Shown: one piece after another, positions 9,212-17,786 of the stretch
Layout of the letters: each line of letters starts with the position of its first letter
How positions within the stretch are numbered: the first letter of the stretch is position 1
Assembly (NCBI GenBank): GCA_020060215.1
Contig: JAGVAP010000053.1
Location: 62,001 to 126,000 of the forward strand
Source of the DNA: Deltaproteobacteria bacterium
Lineage (GTDB): Bacteria > Desulfobacterota > DSM-4660 > Desulfatiglandales > HGW-15
DNA length: 64,000 nucleotides
Direction of reading: 5' to 3'
The notes under the pieces: model-generated
Told to the model about the DNA's origin: nothing
The model's database searches: none
Seen by the model: only the letters and a program-made list of their open reading frames with translations
Program-made: the position numbers and the translations under genes

Positions 9212-9590
9212 CTCGATTCTCTTACCCCCTCTTTCCACGAGGGGCTGACATGAAAAGGTCAAGGCCGGAATTTCAAACTCCAAATGAATGCCAAAGCACG
9301 AATGCACAACACCTCGGACCCTCAACATCGAAGCCGCGGCAGATGGGCTGTCTCCTTTGGGCTTTGACATCCGGCATCATCTACGCAGCCCGTAGGATGG
9401 GTGGATCGGAGCGAAACCCATCGTTTTACACCCGTTCCCATGCCCCGGAGCAGATCGGTTCCGCTTCGCTCCACCCATCCTGCAAACCCCCCGAACCCGG
9501 ATTTCTCGGCGGGGGGGGCGGCCCATGGAGCTACGGCGAACCCCTCGGCCTTGGTCAAAGACCCACCGCCAAGGGCCGCGCGCGGCCCGC
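9212..9590. other. Intergenic region with one inverted repeat
   Basis: This is a 379-base gap between metF and the first glt gene. It contains copy 2 of the GGGTGGAGCGAAGCG inverted repeat (9391-9483) and a short palindromic GC-rich stretch at 9540-9580. No convincing promoter box or RNA gene was seen. Confidence 0.5.
9391..9483. repeat. Inverted repeat, GGGTGGAGCGAAGCGAAACCCATCG family, copy 2
   Basis: The left arm is GTAGGATGGGTGGATCGGAG followed by CGAAACCCATCG; the right arm, TCCGCTTCGCTCCACCCATC, is its complement. The spacer is about 35 bases. It shares its core with the element at 6298-6376, which shows a dispersed family. Confidence 0.65.
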
Positions 9591-10511
9591 CTACTCCGGT
9601 CTCGGCAGCAGCCCCGCCCTCTCGACGATCTCCCCGACCGCCTCTTCCCACTCGATGGCCATGATGTGCACCCCTTTTACGCCGGGGGTCTCCTTCAGTC
9701 TCTCGATGGTCTCGACACAGATCCGGACCCCTTCCTCCCTGGCCTTGCCGGCGCCAGCCTGCTCCATCCTCCGGACGATCTCCTCGGGGATGTCCATGCC
9801 GGCGACCCTGTCCCTCATGTATCTGGCCATGCCGGCCGATTTGAGGGGGGTCACCCCGCCCATGATGAAGGACTTGCCATCGAGGCCTCGATCTCTGACC
9901 ATCTGCATCCACTTCTCGAACCGGTCCATGTTGTAGATGCACTGGGTCTGGATAAACTCCGCACCCGCCGCGATCTTCTTGGCCAGCCTCACCACGCGGA
10001 AGGGCAGGGGGTCGGCGAAGGGGTTGGCCGCTGCGCCGATGAACAGGTCCGGCGGTTTGCTCAGCTTGTCGCCGCCGAGGATGACTCCCTGGTCCCTCAT
10101 GGTCCTGACCGTCTGGACGAACTGGATGGAGTCCAGGTCAAAGACCCCGGAGGCCTGGGGCTGATTCCCGAAGCTCTGATGATCCCCCGAGAGGCAGAGC
10201 ACATTGCGGATCCCCAGGGATGCCGCGCCCAGGATATCGGACTGAAGGGCGATCCTGTTCCTGTCCCTCACCACCATCTGGAGCACCGGCTCCAGCCCTT
10301 CGGATTGGAGAAGCGTACAGGCAGCCATGCTGGACATCCGGACAATGGCGGTCTGATTGTCCGTCACGTTCACCGCGTCCACCCTGCCCTTCAACAGACC
10401 GCCTTTCCGAAGCACCGCCTCGGGCTCCGCCCCTTTCGGGGGCCCGCATTCCGCAGTCACCGCAAATGCGCCCTTCTCCAGCACCGACCTCAATCGACTC
10501 ATACCGTTCAC
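9591..10511 (-). CDS. metF: Methylenetetrahydrofolate reductase
   Basis: MetF reduces 5,10-methylene-THF to 5-methyl-THF. The 306-residue barrel protein has FAVTAECGPPKG with the conserved Glu near the N-terminus, the folate/flavin-site GDH in LCLSGDHQSFG, and FIQTQCIYNMDRFEKW. Its ATG at 10511 overlaps the metV stop by four bases (ATGA), which indicates translational coupling. The metV and mvhD neighbours mark it as the MetF of the acetogen/sulfate-reducer MetFV type rather than a stand-alone NADH enzyme. Confidence 0.93.
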   Translation of the reverse strand: MNGMSRLRSVLEKGAFAVTAECGPPKGAEPEAVLRKGGLLKGRVDAVNVTDNQTAIVRMSSMAACTLLQSEGLEPVLQMVVRDRNRIALQSDILGAASLGIRNVLCLSGDHQSFGNQPQASGVFDLDSIQFVQTVRTMRDQGVILGGDKLSKPPDLFIGAAANPFADPLPFRVVRLAKKIAAGAEFIQTQCIYNMDRFEKWMQMVRDRGLDGKSFIMGGVTPLKSAGMARYMRDRVAGMDIPEEIVRRMEQAGAGKAREEGVRICVETIERLKETPGVKGVHIMAIEWEEAVGEIVERAGLLPRPE

Positions 10512-11176
10512 CTCTTCTGATCCTCCCTCGTGATGCTTCTGGGTCCGCCCCCGTTCTTCTTGGACCAGTCCTTGGGAGGCACGATCTTCTCCAGCCTTTC
10601 CAGGTCGCCGAAGCTTTCCAGCCGGTCAATGATCTGCTGCCATGCACAAGGCACATCCGGCCGGATCTCGCAGACCCCGGATTTGGAGCCGCCGCAAGGT
10701 CCGTTCAGGAGATGCTTGGAACATCGGGCGAGGGGGCAGACCCCCCCGAAGTGGTAGAGCATGCAGTCCCCGCAGCCCAGGCAGTTCTCCACCCAGTGGC
10801 CCTGATCCCTGGTCTCCCCGAGAAACTCGGTGTTCAGGGCCGGAATGACGGGGATCTCCGGATACATGTCGCCGACCGCCTGGACCCCGGCGCCGCAGGC
10901 GAGGGAGAGGATCGCATCGTATTGGCCGACGGACTTATCGATCTGGACGACGAACTCCTTGACGCACTGACGATCCAGACTTCGCTCCTCGATCACCACC
11001 GCGCGTCCTTCCATCCTGGCGGCCATGCGCAGGGCCGATGCGAGCATCCCAGCCTCCTTTTCACCCCCCGCCGCGCATTCCGCCACGCAGGAGTTGCATC
11101 CCAGCACGAGGATCCGTTCGTACGGCGCGATCATCTCCCTGATTTCCTGGATGGGTTTCTGTTCTCCTGTAATCAT
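10508..11176 (-). CDS. metV: MetV-type methylenetetrahydrofolate reductase partner (zinc/iron-sulfur)
   Basis: This 222-residue protein matches the MTHFR C-terminal/MetV family. It has an N-terminal LGCNSC..C region and a C-terminal cysteine-rich block (CLGCGDCMLYHFGGVCPLARC, then CGG) typical of MetV. In known complexes MetV binds Zn and/or iron-sulfur and connects MetF to other electron carriers. It overlaps both neighbours by four bases (mvhD stop/metV start and metV stop/metF start), so the three genes form a tight translational unit. Confidence 0.88.
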   Translation of the reverse strand: MITGEQKPIQEIREMIAPYERILVLGCNSCVAECAAGGEKEAGMLASALRMAARMEGRAVVIEERSLDRQCVKEFVVQIDKSVGQYDAILSLACGAGVQAVGDMYPEIPVIPALNTEFLGETRDQGHWVENCLGCGDCMLYHFGGVCPLARCSKHLLNGPCGGSKSGVCEIRPDVPCAWQQIIDRLESFGDLERLEKIVPPKDWSKKNGGGPRSITREDQKR

Positions 11177-11709
11177 CTCTGCTCCATTCGGGCGGTTTCT
11201 CCCGTCTCGGGCCCGCCGATCTTCAGACCACGCGCTCTCTTTGCGGGGACATCGTTCACCCCTCTCCCGGAAACCTTTGGTCCCGCTCGCTTTGGAAAAG
11301 GCCTGCGTACCGCAGAAGGCCCCAGCTTCCGGACTCCTGCCAGGATGCGCCGGGCGATCTCACCGAGGGATTCGGACTCCTTGCCGGCCCGGACCACTAT
11401 GCCGACCCGCTCCTTCTCCAACCCGATCTGCGCCAGGATCTCCGCTGTCCTCTCCACCCTCTTCCTGGCCCTCGTGTTGCCCTCATGATACCTGCAGCCA
11501 CCTTCGGGGCAGGCGATCAGGTAAGCGGCATCCGCAAACCCTTCGAGGGCCTTCATCAGGTGGATCGGGTCCAGCCTTCCGCCGCAGGGCAGGGGAAAGA
11601 GCCGGAGTTCCGTAGGGTACTCCTCTTCCAGCGCCTGCCGCTCCTGTTCACTGCTGCCCGGGGTGTTCCGGCAGTAGAACAACGCCATTGTAAATCTGGG
11701 CTTTTGCAT
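11173..11709 (-). CDS. mvhD: MvhD/HdrD-type [2Fe-2S] electron-transfer subunit
   Basis: This 178-residue protein has the methyl-viologen-reducing hydrogenase delta-subunit fold (YCRNTPG, LPCGGRLDPIHLMKALEGFADA, ACPEGGCRYHEGNTRA), whose cysteines bind a [2Fe-2S] cluster. ATG 11709 (MQKPRFTM) is preferred because GAGGT lies nine bases upstream; the in-frame ATG at 11775 has no such site. The C-terminal ~60 residues are basic and low complexity. It heads the mvhD-metV-metF unit and probably delivers electrons to MetVF. No hdrABC is seen in the window. Confidence 0.85.
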   Translation of the reverse strand: MQKPRFTMALFYCRNTPGSSEQERQALEEEYPTELRLFPLPCGGRLDPIHLMKALEGFADAAYLIACPEGGCRYHEGNTRARKRVERTAEILAQIGLEKERVGIVVRAGKESESLGEIARRILAGVRKLGPSAVRRPFPKRAGPKVSGRGVNDVPAKRARGLKIGGPETGETARMEQR

Positions 11710-11797
11710 GGGTGACCTCGAAGAGTGCCAAAAAAAAGCGCCTTCTTCCTGCTGGAAGAGAGACGCCGTCGTCATGCCGTTTATTTTTCACGTGCCG

Positions 11798-11815
11798 CCG
11801 CACTTCTTCGTGCGG
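11798..11815 (-). other. Leader hairpin of the mvhD operon
   Basis: CCGCAC-TTCTTC-GTGCGG is a perfect 6-bp stem lying between the predicted transcription start and the mvhD ATG. A terminator-type U-run is absent, so an mRNA stability or regulatory role is only a guess. Confidence 0.4.
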
Positions 11816-11826
11816 AACACAGAGAC

Positions 11827-11854
11827 AAAATATCGCGTTCTTATTTTTTGTCAA
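11827..11854 (-). promoter_or_regulatory. Sigma-70-type promoter for mvhD-metV-metF
   Basis: Read on the minus strand, TTGACA (11854-11849) and TATTTT (11832-11827) are separated by 16 bases. The -35 box is a perfect match and the -10 box a fair one. Transcription would begin near 11820, giving a leader of about 110 bases. Confidence 0.65.
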
Positions 11855-12042
11855 GCCATTTCCGACCCTGCTGTTCAGAAAAACAGGTCCGGTGTCGGCA
11901 AGCAGGTTCAGACGAGGGGGAATCCCCTCCTGCCGGGTTAGGGTTTGTTCGGGATTCCGCCCCCCAGCATGATCAGGCTCCTTGAGCCGCTCGCCGGGTA
12001 ACGCAGCCTCCGCATTTGCGGAAGAGCCATTGCCCCTGGTTC

Positions 12043-15000
12043 TCATGCAAGACCTTCCCCCGGATGGGCCTGTCCGTCCAAGAGGAAGGAGAGCCCGTAC
12101 GCCCTTCTGACCCTCTGCAGACATTCGGTGAGACGCGCCATGAAGTCTCCGTCTCCGGGGCCAAGGACCCTTCTGCCCAGGGCCTGCACCTCGGCCGCAT
12201 CGCGCGGCAGCGAATGGATCTGGCGATCGTCCATCAGTTGAAGGTAATGCTCCACTCGCCGCAGGAACAGGTAATCTTCCTGAAGTTGCCCCGCCACCTC
12301 GGCCTTGAGGATACGAGCTTCCCGAAGGAGACCGAGCGCGGTCAGGGTGTTCCCTTCCAGGAGAGCGGGGTTTTCCGGCCCGTGGATGAGCTGCAGCCCC
12401 TGGGCCATGAACTCCACGTCGCGAATGCCGCCGGCCCCGCTCTTGACGTCCACGGCAGCCCCGGGTTTGCGGGAGTGGATTGCGCGGTTGCGCATCTTCT
12501 CGATGGAGTTCACGACCGAAGCGCGATCGCGCCTCGTCAGCAGCAACGGCCTGATGGCGTCCAGGAATCGGTGACCGAGGGCACGGTTCCCGGCGACGGG
12601 TCTGATCTTGAGGAGCGCCTGGATCTCCCACAGGGATGCCTTCTCGCGGTAGTAGCCGATCAGACCGGATAAGGAGGGGACCAGCTCGCCCGATCTCCCG
12701 AAGGGCCTCAACCGAAGGTCCACGCGGTAGGCATACCCTTCTTCGTTGTGCGACGAAAGGTCTTCCCGCAAGGTCTCCATCACGCGGGTGAAGAGCTCCT
12801 TTTCCGCCGAATCCGGGCCGTCGGTATCGTCCATGATCCCCAGGAGGTCGATATCCGAGCTGTAGTTGAGCTCCCGCCCCCCGAGTTTCCCGAACGCCAG
12901 CACACCGAAGCGCGCCGCCGCACCGGGCTGCACCCCCGGTTCTCCAAACCCCGGGGGGCTCCCCCAGGCCGGGCTCCTGCCGAGGGCCGCGGACACGACC
13001 GCCTCGGCGAGGCTCGTCAGCTCCTGCATGATCACCTGGGGGGAGGCCTTGAGGCAGATGTCGCGGGTGCCGATCCTCAGGATCTCCCTGCGCCTGAACC
13101 GCCTGAGCCGGTTCAGCCACTCGCCATGACTCCCTGCGCTCCGAGCGAGGCTTCTCAGCTCCTCCTCCATCTCTTCCCTCGTCCGCTCCTGGTGGAGCAC
13201 GTGGGGAATCATGACCCACTCCATGGAGAACGGGTTTCGGATCAGCGTGTCCGCCAGGAACTGGCTGCCCGCGAAGATGCCGAGGAGGATCTCCAACCTC
13301 ATGGGCTGGGAGATGAGGAGTCTGTAGTGGTATTCACCGCTCCCCATGGAGCGCATGAACCGCTCCCAGTTGTTGAGGGCCATATCCGGGTCCGGAACCC
13401 GCTCCAGCACATCAAAGGCCAGGAGAGCGAGTCTCGCAAAGGCGGTCCTCCGGGTCCCGAAACCCGCCAGCGCCTTGAGGTTCCGGACCGCCCCTTCGGG
13501 GTCCCTGAACCCGCAGCCCCTCAGGAACCGGCTCACGAGGTCCGGCGACAGCTCCTCCGAGAGGACCAGGTCCGCCACCGTGATCGTGTCCTTTCCGGGC
13601 AGGGCATCCCTCCCGAAGTATCTCTCGGCGAATGCCCTCACGTCCGCCGTATGGGTCTCGAAATCGATCCGCAGCTGCCCGGCCGGCCCCAGGGGCCCGC
13701 CCTGCTCATAACCCATCCGCCTGGCGAGATGAACGAACTCCTCGGCATCCTGGGGAGGCAGGAAGAGGTCCTTTGCGGAGCCGCGCAGCATCCGCATTCC
13801 ATTGATGAGGCGCCGCAGGAAATCGTAGGCGCGGTTCAGAACGAGGATCTCCTCCTCGGACATGACTTTGGCGTCGCTCAGGGCCTCCAGGGCGTGGTGA
13901 ATGCGCGGGGTCCGCATGGAAGGAGATCCTTTTCCATGGAGGACCTGCAGCATCTGAACGCCGTATTCCAGGTCCACCAGCCCGCCCGGACTGAATTTGG
14001 CGTTGAGGCCGCGGCCCCTGGCATGCTCCTGGAATTGCCTCGCTCTCAGTTCCCGGAGCTCGGCGAGGTCGATCGATCCCGGGGTGTAGATCATCTCGTC
14101 CCTGAGCCGCTCCAGCATCTTTCCCAGCTGTGGGTCGCCGGCGATCGGACGCATCCTCACCAGCGCCAGCCGCTCGTACGAATGGGCCTGTCCCCCCTTC
14201 CCGTAATACCTGCAGAAGGCCTCCAGACTGCTCGCGAGGGGCCCGGCGCTCCCAAACGGGCGAAGGCGGACATCCACGTGGAAGATGCCCTCCCTCTTCG
14301 CCCTGATGAACCCGATGATCCCCCTGACCATGCGATCGAAGAACTCCATGTTCGCGATGGGTTTCTCCCCACTGGTCTGACCGCTGTCGCTGTAGACGAA
14401 GAGGAGCTCGATGTCGGAGGCATAACCCAGGGCGGCTCCCCCCAGCTTGCCCAGCCCGAGGACCGCGAATTTCGCCTCCAGGCCGCCGACCGTGGTCGGA
14501 GCCCCATACTGCCGGGCAAGGTCTCTGTAGACGAGATCTGCGGCCGTGGAGATCACCTTCTCGGCCAGCAGGGTGAGTCTCTCCGCGAAGACCCGGAAAT
14601 TCACTTCCGGGTTCAGGATATGCTCCAGGTCGATCAGATAGATCTCCCGGTCCTTGAATTCGTTCAGCCGCTCCCGCTCCTCCTCCAGTGTGGAAGCGCC
14701 GGCCAGTCCATCCGCCATCCTCCGGTCCAGGGTATCGCCGCGCCATTCAAAGCGGCGACCGGATTTCCCCTGCAGCATGGGGAGCAGGGATTCGTACTGA
14801 AGGCGGATAAAATCCTCCCACAGGAAGTCGCTTGCACCCAGGACCCTCGCCATGGCCTTGAGCGTGGCCGGGCTTGTGAGGAGATCGACGGACCTTTCAT
14901 TCCCGGGCTGCCGGAAGATTTCCTGCAGGAGGTGCTCGAAGCGGGAGAGGGCGGTGATGGGATCGGAGGCCTTTCCGAGGAAAAAGGCGAACTGCTTGGT

Positions 15001-15846
15001 GACGAGGACGGACATCTTGAGCCGATCCAGCATGACCGGATCGTCGATCCTGCGGCCCCGGCCGTCCGCCAGCTCGATCTCATCTTCGATATGGCCCCCG
15101 TAGGTTCGTATCCTGACGTGCTCGATGAGGATATCGTGCAGGGAAAGGGCCGTACTCAGCGCATGGAGAAAGCCGGGGGTGTCCCTCGTGACCAGCCTCA
15201 GGCGGGTCCGCCCCCGGGGGCTTTCGTCCATGCGGATCTGCATGGGATAGAGGATCTCCTCAGGCCGATCCTGCAGCCGCGTCAGCCTGCGGGCAACCAT
15301 CTCCTGAACCTTCTGCCTGGCCTCCGTTGCAGCCGCTTCTCCCCCGCGCTCGAGGAGCGAGATGATCCGCTCCAGCTTTTTCCGGAGATCCTTCTCCCAT
15401 TCGGGAAAGGCCAGCTCCGTTTCCAGGGTCCCGATGAAGCGGTCGACGATCCGCCTCCTCCGAAGCGGATCTATCGTTTCCCTGTTCGGCTGTCTTCTTC
15501 TTGTCCCCGGACGGGATACCCGTTCCGGCGGCTTCTCGTAAGTGAACACGTCGCCGGTGAGGATATTCATGCCCGCGCCGGTCAGCACGCCGGTGATCAG
15601 CGAGAACTCCGCCGGGTAGTCGAAGGCCAGGACCGTGCACTCGACCTTCTCACCCTCCAGCCTGGTCGAGAGCACCTCCACCGGATGCTCCGCGTTGAGG
15701 CGGCCGAGCGAGAGGAGGTGACGGTAGATCTCCTGGTGTCCAAAGGTGTCGAAATACTCCTCCCCCAGGCGGGAGAGATGCTCCCGGATCAGGCGCTCGT
15801 CGATCTCCGACCAGGCGGACCTGTATGCATCGATATCCGGCTTCAT
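12043..15846 (-). CDS. glnE: Glutamine synthetase adenylyltransferase/deadenylylase with N-terminal ACT domains
   Basis: The 1,267-residue protein carries two nucleotidyltransferase domains of the GlnE type. These are LGLGKLGGAALGYASDIELL (near 463-482) for the deadenylylase half and AFGKLGGRELNYSSDIDLL (near 985) for the adenylylase half. Each is followed by its helical partner (VDVRLRPFGSAGPL, VDLRLRPFGRSGELVPS). Escherichia coli GlnE has 946 residues; the extra length is N-terminal and shows two ACT-like segments, about 68-105 and 213-275 (RDTPGFLHALSTALSLHDIL). ACT repeats normally sense glutamine in GlnD. The gene sits immediately downstream of glnA, whose target tyrosine is present, so GlnA is the expected substrate. 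Confidence 0.9.
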   Translation of the reverse strand: MKPDIDAYRSAWSEIDERLIREHLSRLGEEYFDTFGHQEIYRHLLSLGRLNAEHPVEVLSTRLEGEKVECTVLAFDYPAEFSLITGVLTGAGMNILTGDVFTYEKPPERVSRPGTRRRQPNRETIDPLRRRRIVDRFIGTLETELAFPEWEKDLRKKLERIISLLERGGEAAATEARQKVQEMVARRLTRLQDRPEEILYPMQIRMDESPRGRTRLRLVTRDTPGFLHALSTALSLHDILIEHVRIRTYGGHIEDEIELADGRGRRIDDPVMLDRLKMSVLVTKQFAFFLGKASDPITALSRFEHLLQEIFRQPGNERSVDLLTSPATLKAMARVLGASDFLWEDFIRLQYESLLPMLQGKSGRRFEWRGDTLDRRMADGLAGASTLEEERERLNEFKDREIYLIDLEHILNPEVNFRVFAERLTLLAEKVISTAADLVYRDLARQYGAPTTVGGLEAKFAVLGLGKLGGAALGYASDIELLFVYSDSGQTSGEKPIANMEFFDRMVRGIIGFIRAKREGIFHVDVRLRPFGSAGPLASSLEAFCRYYGKGGQAHSYERLALVRMRPIAGDPQLGKMLERLRDEMIYTPGSIDLAELRELRARQFQEHARGRGLNAKFSPGGLVDLEYGVQMLQVLHGKGSPSMRTPRIHHALEALSDAKVMSEEEILVLNRAYDFLRRLINGMRMLRGSAKDLFLPPQDAEEFVHLARRMGYEQGGPLGPAGQLRIDFETHTADVRAFAERYFGRDALPGKDTITVADLVLSEELSPDLVSRFLRGCGFRDPEGAVRNLKALAGFGTRRTAFARLALLAFDVLERVPDPDMALNNWERFMRSMGSGEYHYRLLISQPMRLEILLGIFAGSQFLADTLIRNPFSMEWVMIPHVLHQERTREEMEEELRSLARSAGSHGEWLNRLRRFRRREILRIGTRDICLKASPQVIMQELTSLAEAVVSAALGRSPAWGSPPGFGEPGVQPGAAARFGVLAFGKLGGRELNYSSDIDLLGIMDDTDGPDSAEKELFTRVMETLREDLSSHNEEGYAYRVDLRLRPFGRSGELVPSLSGLIGYYREKASLWEIQALLKIRPVAGNRALGHRFLDAIRPLLLTRRDRASVVNSIEKMRNRAIHSRKPGAAVDVKSGAGGIRDVEFMAQGLQLIHGPENPALLEGNTLTALGLLREARILKAEVAGQLQEDYLFLRRVEHYLQLMDDRQIHSLPRDAAEVQALGRRVLGPGDGDFMARLTECLQRVRRAYGLSFLLDGQAHPGEGLA

Positions 15847-15962
15847 CGCTCGGCTCCTCGATCTATCATCCCCGATACATGGCCCCTTGGCAAGCGCCGG
15901 ATGTGTACAGGTGCAAAAAGGCGCAGGGACATTCGCCCTTGCGCCCGAAATCCTGGAGCACC

Positions 15963-15994
15963 ATATAGGTCCCCATACGCCCTGGGACCTATAT
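15963..15994. repeat. Perfect inverted repeat ATATAGGTCCC/GGGACCTATAT between glnA and glnE
   Basis: Eleven-base arms (15963-15973 and 15984-15994) flank a 10-base loop, two bases after the glnA stop codon. The same ATATAGGTCC core recurs at 41228-41262. It could form a strong RNA hairpin reducing read-through from glnA into glnE, but there is no U-run. Confidence 0.7.
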
Positions 15995-15996
15995 TC

Positions 15997-17421
15997 TTAG
16001 ATGTCGTAGTACAGCGCGAACTCCCAGGGATGCGGCCGGAGGTCCACTGCGATGACCTCTTTCTCCATCTTGTAGGAGATCCACGTCTCGATCACATCGG
16101 ATGTAAAGACGTCCCCTTTCAGGAGGTAGTCGTGGTCCGCCTCCAGGGCCTTCAATGCTTCCCTGAGAGACCCGGGGGTGTGGGGGACCCTCTCCAGCTC
16201 TTCCGGGGGAAGATCATAGATGTCCTTGTCCAGCGGTTCGCCGGGATGGATCTTCTTCTGTATCCCGTCCAGCGCCGCCATCAGAATGGCGGAGAAGGCA
16301 AGATAGGGGTTGCAGCTCGGGTCCGGGCAGCGGAATTCGATCCGCTTGGCCTTGGGTGAGGACGAGTAAAGGGGTATCCTGACCGCGGCGCTCCGGTTCC
16401 TCCTGGAGTAGGCGAGGTTCACCGGGGCCTCGAAACCCGGAACCAGTCTCTTGTAGCTGTTCGTGGTCGGGGAGGTGAAGGCCAGGAGGGAGGGCGCATG
16501 CTTCAGGATGCCTCCAATGGCATGAAGGGCCATTTCAGACAGCCCCGCGTAGCCGTTTCCCGCAAAGAGATTCTGGCCGCCCCTCCAGAGTGAGACATGG
16601 ACGTGCATGCCGCTTCCGTTGTCGCCGTAAAGGGGCTTGGGCATGAAGGTGACGGTCTTCCCGTGCTTCCTGGCCGTATTCTTGATGACATACTTGTACT
16701 TCAGCATGTTGTCCGCCATCTGGATCAGGGGCGCGAACCGCATATCGATCTCCGCCTGGCCGGCCGTGGCGACCTCGTGGTGCTGAGCCTCGATCTGAAT
16801 GCCGATCTTTTCCAGGTTCAGCAGCATCTCGCTTCGGAGATCCTGCTGACTGTCCGCCGGCGGCACAGGAAAGTACCCTTCCTTGTAGCGGATCTTGTAA
16901 CCAAGATTGGGGCTTTCCGCACGGCCTGCATTCCACCGGCCTTCCACGCTGTCGATGTGGTAGTACCCCTCATGCTCGTTCTGGTCGAACCGGATGTCGT
17001 CGAAGATGAAGAATTCCGCTTCCGGCCCGAAATAGGCGATCTCCGCGATCCCCGAACGCTGCAGATAGCTTTCCGCCTTTCTGGTGATGTTTCTCGGATC
17101 ACGGGTATAGTCCTCCCCGGTCACGGGGTCTGCAATGTTGCAGATGATCACCATCGTCTTGGCCTGCAGAAAAGGATCGATGAAGGCCGTCTCGGCTACG
17201 GGCTTTACGAGCATGTCCGACTCATTGATCACCTGCCACCCCCTGATGCTCGAACCATCGAATCCAAGACCGCTTTCAAATGTCTCCTCGTCCACTTCCC
17301 GGGCCGGAATGGAGAAATGCTGCCATAGCCCCGGAAAGTCCATGAATCTGAGGTCGACGATCTCCACGCCTTCCCGTTTGATCATCCCGAGGACATCCTT
17401 TGCCGCCATTTTGTCACCCAT
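15997..17421 (-). CDS. glnA: Glutamine synthetase type I (adenylylatable)
   Basis: GlnA makes glutamine from glutamate, ammonia and ATP. The 474-residue protein has [36 protein letters not shown], the ATP-loop [22 protein letters not shown], and Tyr402 in [10 protein letters not shown], the adenylylation site known from enteric GlnA. The ATG at 17421 has GGGAGGG just upstream. glnE lies directly downstream, and a sigma-54 promoter with a possible upstream activator site lies upstream. Together these indicate nitrogen-responsive transcription plus covalent control of the enzyme. Confidence 0.97.
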   Translation of the reverse strand: MGDKMAAKDVLGMIKREGVEIVDLRFMDFPGLWQHFSIPAREVDEETFESGLGFDGSSIRGWQVINESDMLVKPVAETAFIDPFLQAKTMVIICNIADPVTGEDYTRDPRNITRKAESYLQRSGIAEIAYFGPEAEFFIFDDIRFDQNEHEGYYHIDSVEGRWNAGRAESPNLGYKIRYKEGYFPVPPADSQQDLRSEMLLNLEKIGIQIEAQHHEVATAGQAEIDMRFAPLIQMADNMLKYKYVIKNTARKHGKTVTFMPKPLYGDNGSGMHVHVSLWRGGQNLFAGNGYAGLSEMALHAIGGILKHAPSLLAFTSPTTNSYKRLVPGFEAPVNLAYSRRNRSAAVRIPLYSSSPKAKRIEFRCPDPSCNPYLAFSAILMAALDGIQKKIHPGEPLDKDIYDLPPEELERVPHTPGSLREALKALEADHDYLLKGDVFTSDVIETWISYKMEKEVIAVDLRPHPWEFALYYDI

Positions 17422-17511
17422 GGGTTTCCCTCCCTGAATTGGATACGGTTGCGGGTCCGCTCACTCTTCTTCGGTCAGCAGCCGTTCTCTCTCACTGGTC
17501 ATGTCTCTGTA

Positions 17512-17528
17512 TGGCAAAAGACATGCCA
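17512..17528 (-). promoter_or_regulatory. Sigma-54 (RpoN) promoter of glnA
   Basis: On the minus strand TGGCATGTCTTTTGCCA matches the -24/-12 consensus TGGCAC(G/A)-N4-TTGCA, with GG and GC correctly spaced. Transcription should begin near 17502, giving a leader of about 80 bases. This fits NtrC-type nitrogen control of glnA. Confidence 0.85.
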
Positions 17529-17602
17529 CGAGGGATGAAGCTGCAAGCTGTTGATTCATAAAAGATATATCGCAGGAAGGGTTGAGCGGGCCGGTACCGC
17601 GT

Positions 17603-17618
17603 CCTACACTTTTGTAGG
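17603..17618. promoter_or_regulatory. Inverted repeat, candidate activator site upstream of glnA
   Basis: CCTACA-CTTT-TGTAGG is a perfect 6-bp dyad about 75-90 bases upstream of the -24 box, a usual distance for an enhancer-binding protein. It does not match the enteric NtrC consensus, so the binding protein is unknown. Confidence 0.4.
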
Positions 17619-17732
17619 TTAGAGGACTCACAGATTACAAAATGGTAAGCGATCGAACCCGCGAGGGGTGTTCCCCCGCCGGCGCCCTGAGGGCGGATTG
17701 AACAAAAGGGGGGAGGACCCCCAAAAAGGGAC

Positions 17733-17756
17733 GCGGGAGAAAGTCCTCTCTCCCGC
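17733..17756 (-). terminator. Terminator-like hairpin after the zinc-ribbon gene
   Basis: On the minus strand GCGGGAGA and TCTCCCGC form an 8-bp stem, followed within five bases by a TTTTT run (17727-17723). It lies about 30 bases past the stop codon of the small gene and would insulate glnA. Confidence 0.55.
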
Positions 17757-17786
17757 ATCCGAATGAGGTCCCAGCCTGCGCTGATC

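Larger units (their letters stand above)
11710..12042. other. Intergenic region upstream of mvhD
   Basis: The gap holds a strong sigma-70 promoter (11827-11854, minus strand) and a leader hairpin. It also has a structured GC-rich segment at 11925-12010 with the hairpin GGCTC-CTT-GAGCC (11976-11988) and two copies of a CCGGGT(T/A)A phrase. No open frame with a credible start was recognised. Confidence 0.5.
17422..17786. other. Regulatory gap upstream of glnA
   Basis: This 365-base region holds the sigma-54 promoter (17512-17528), an upstream inverted repeat (17603-17618) and a terminator-like hairpin belonging to the zinc-ribbon gene (17733-17756). Open frames across it have no ribosome site or recognisable sequence. 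Confidence 0.6.

Noticed and set aside
12748..16359. Very long plus-strand open frame (about 1,200 codons) opposite glnE and glnA
   Set aside because: Both strands are open because of high third-position GC. The minus frame carries GlnE and GlnA catalytic motifs; the plus frame shows none and spans two genes.
17492..17758. Minus-strand open frame upstream of glnA
   Set aside because: It runs across the sigma-54 promoter and the terminator-like hairpin and has no Shine-Dalgarno site.
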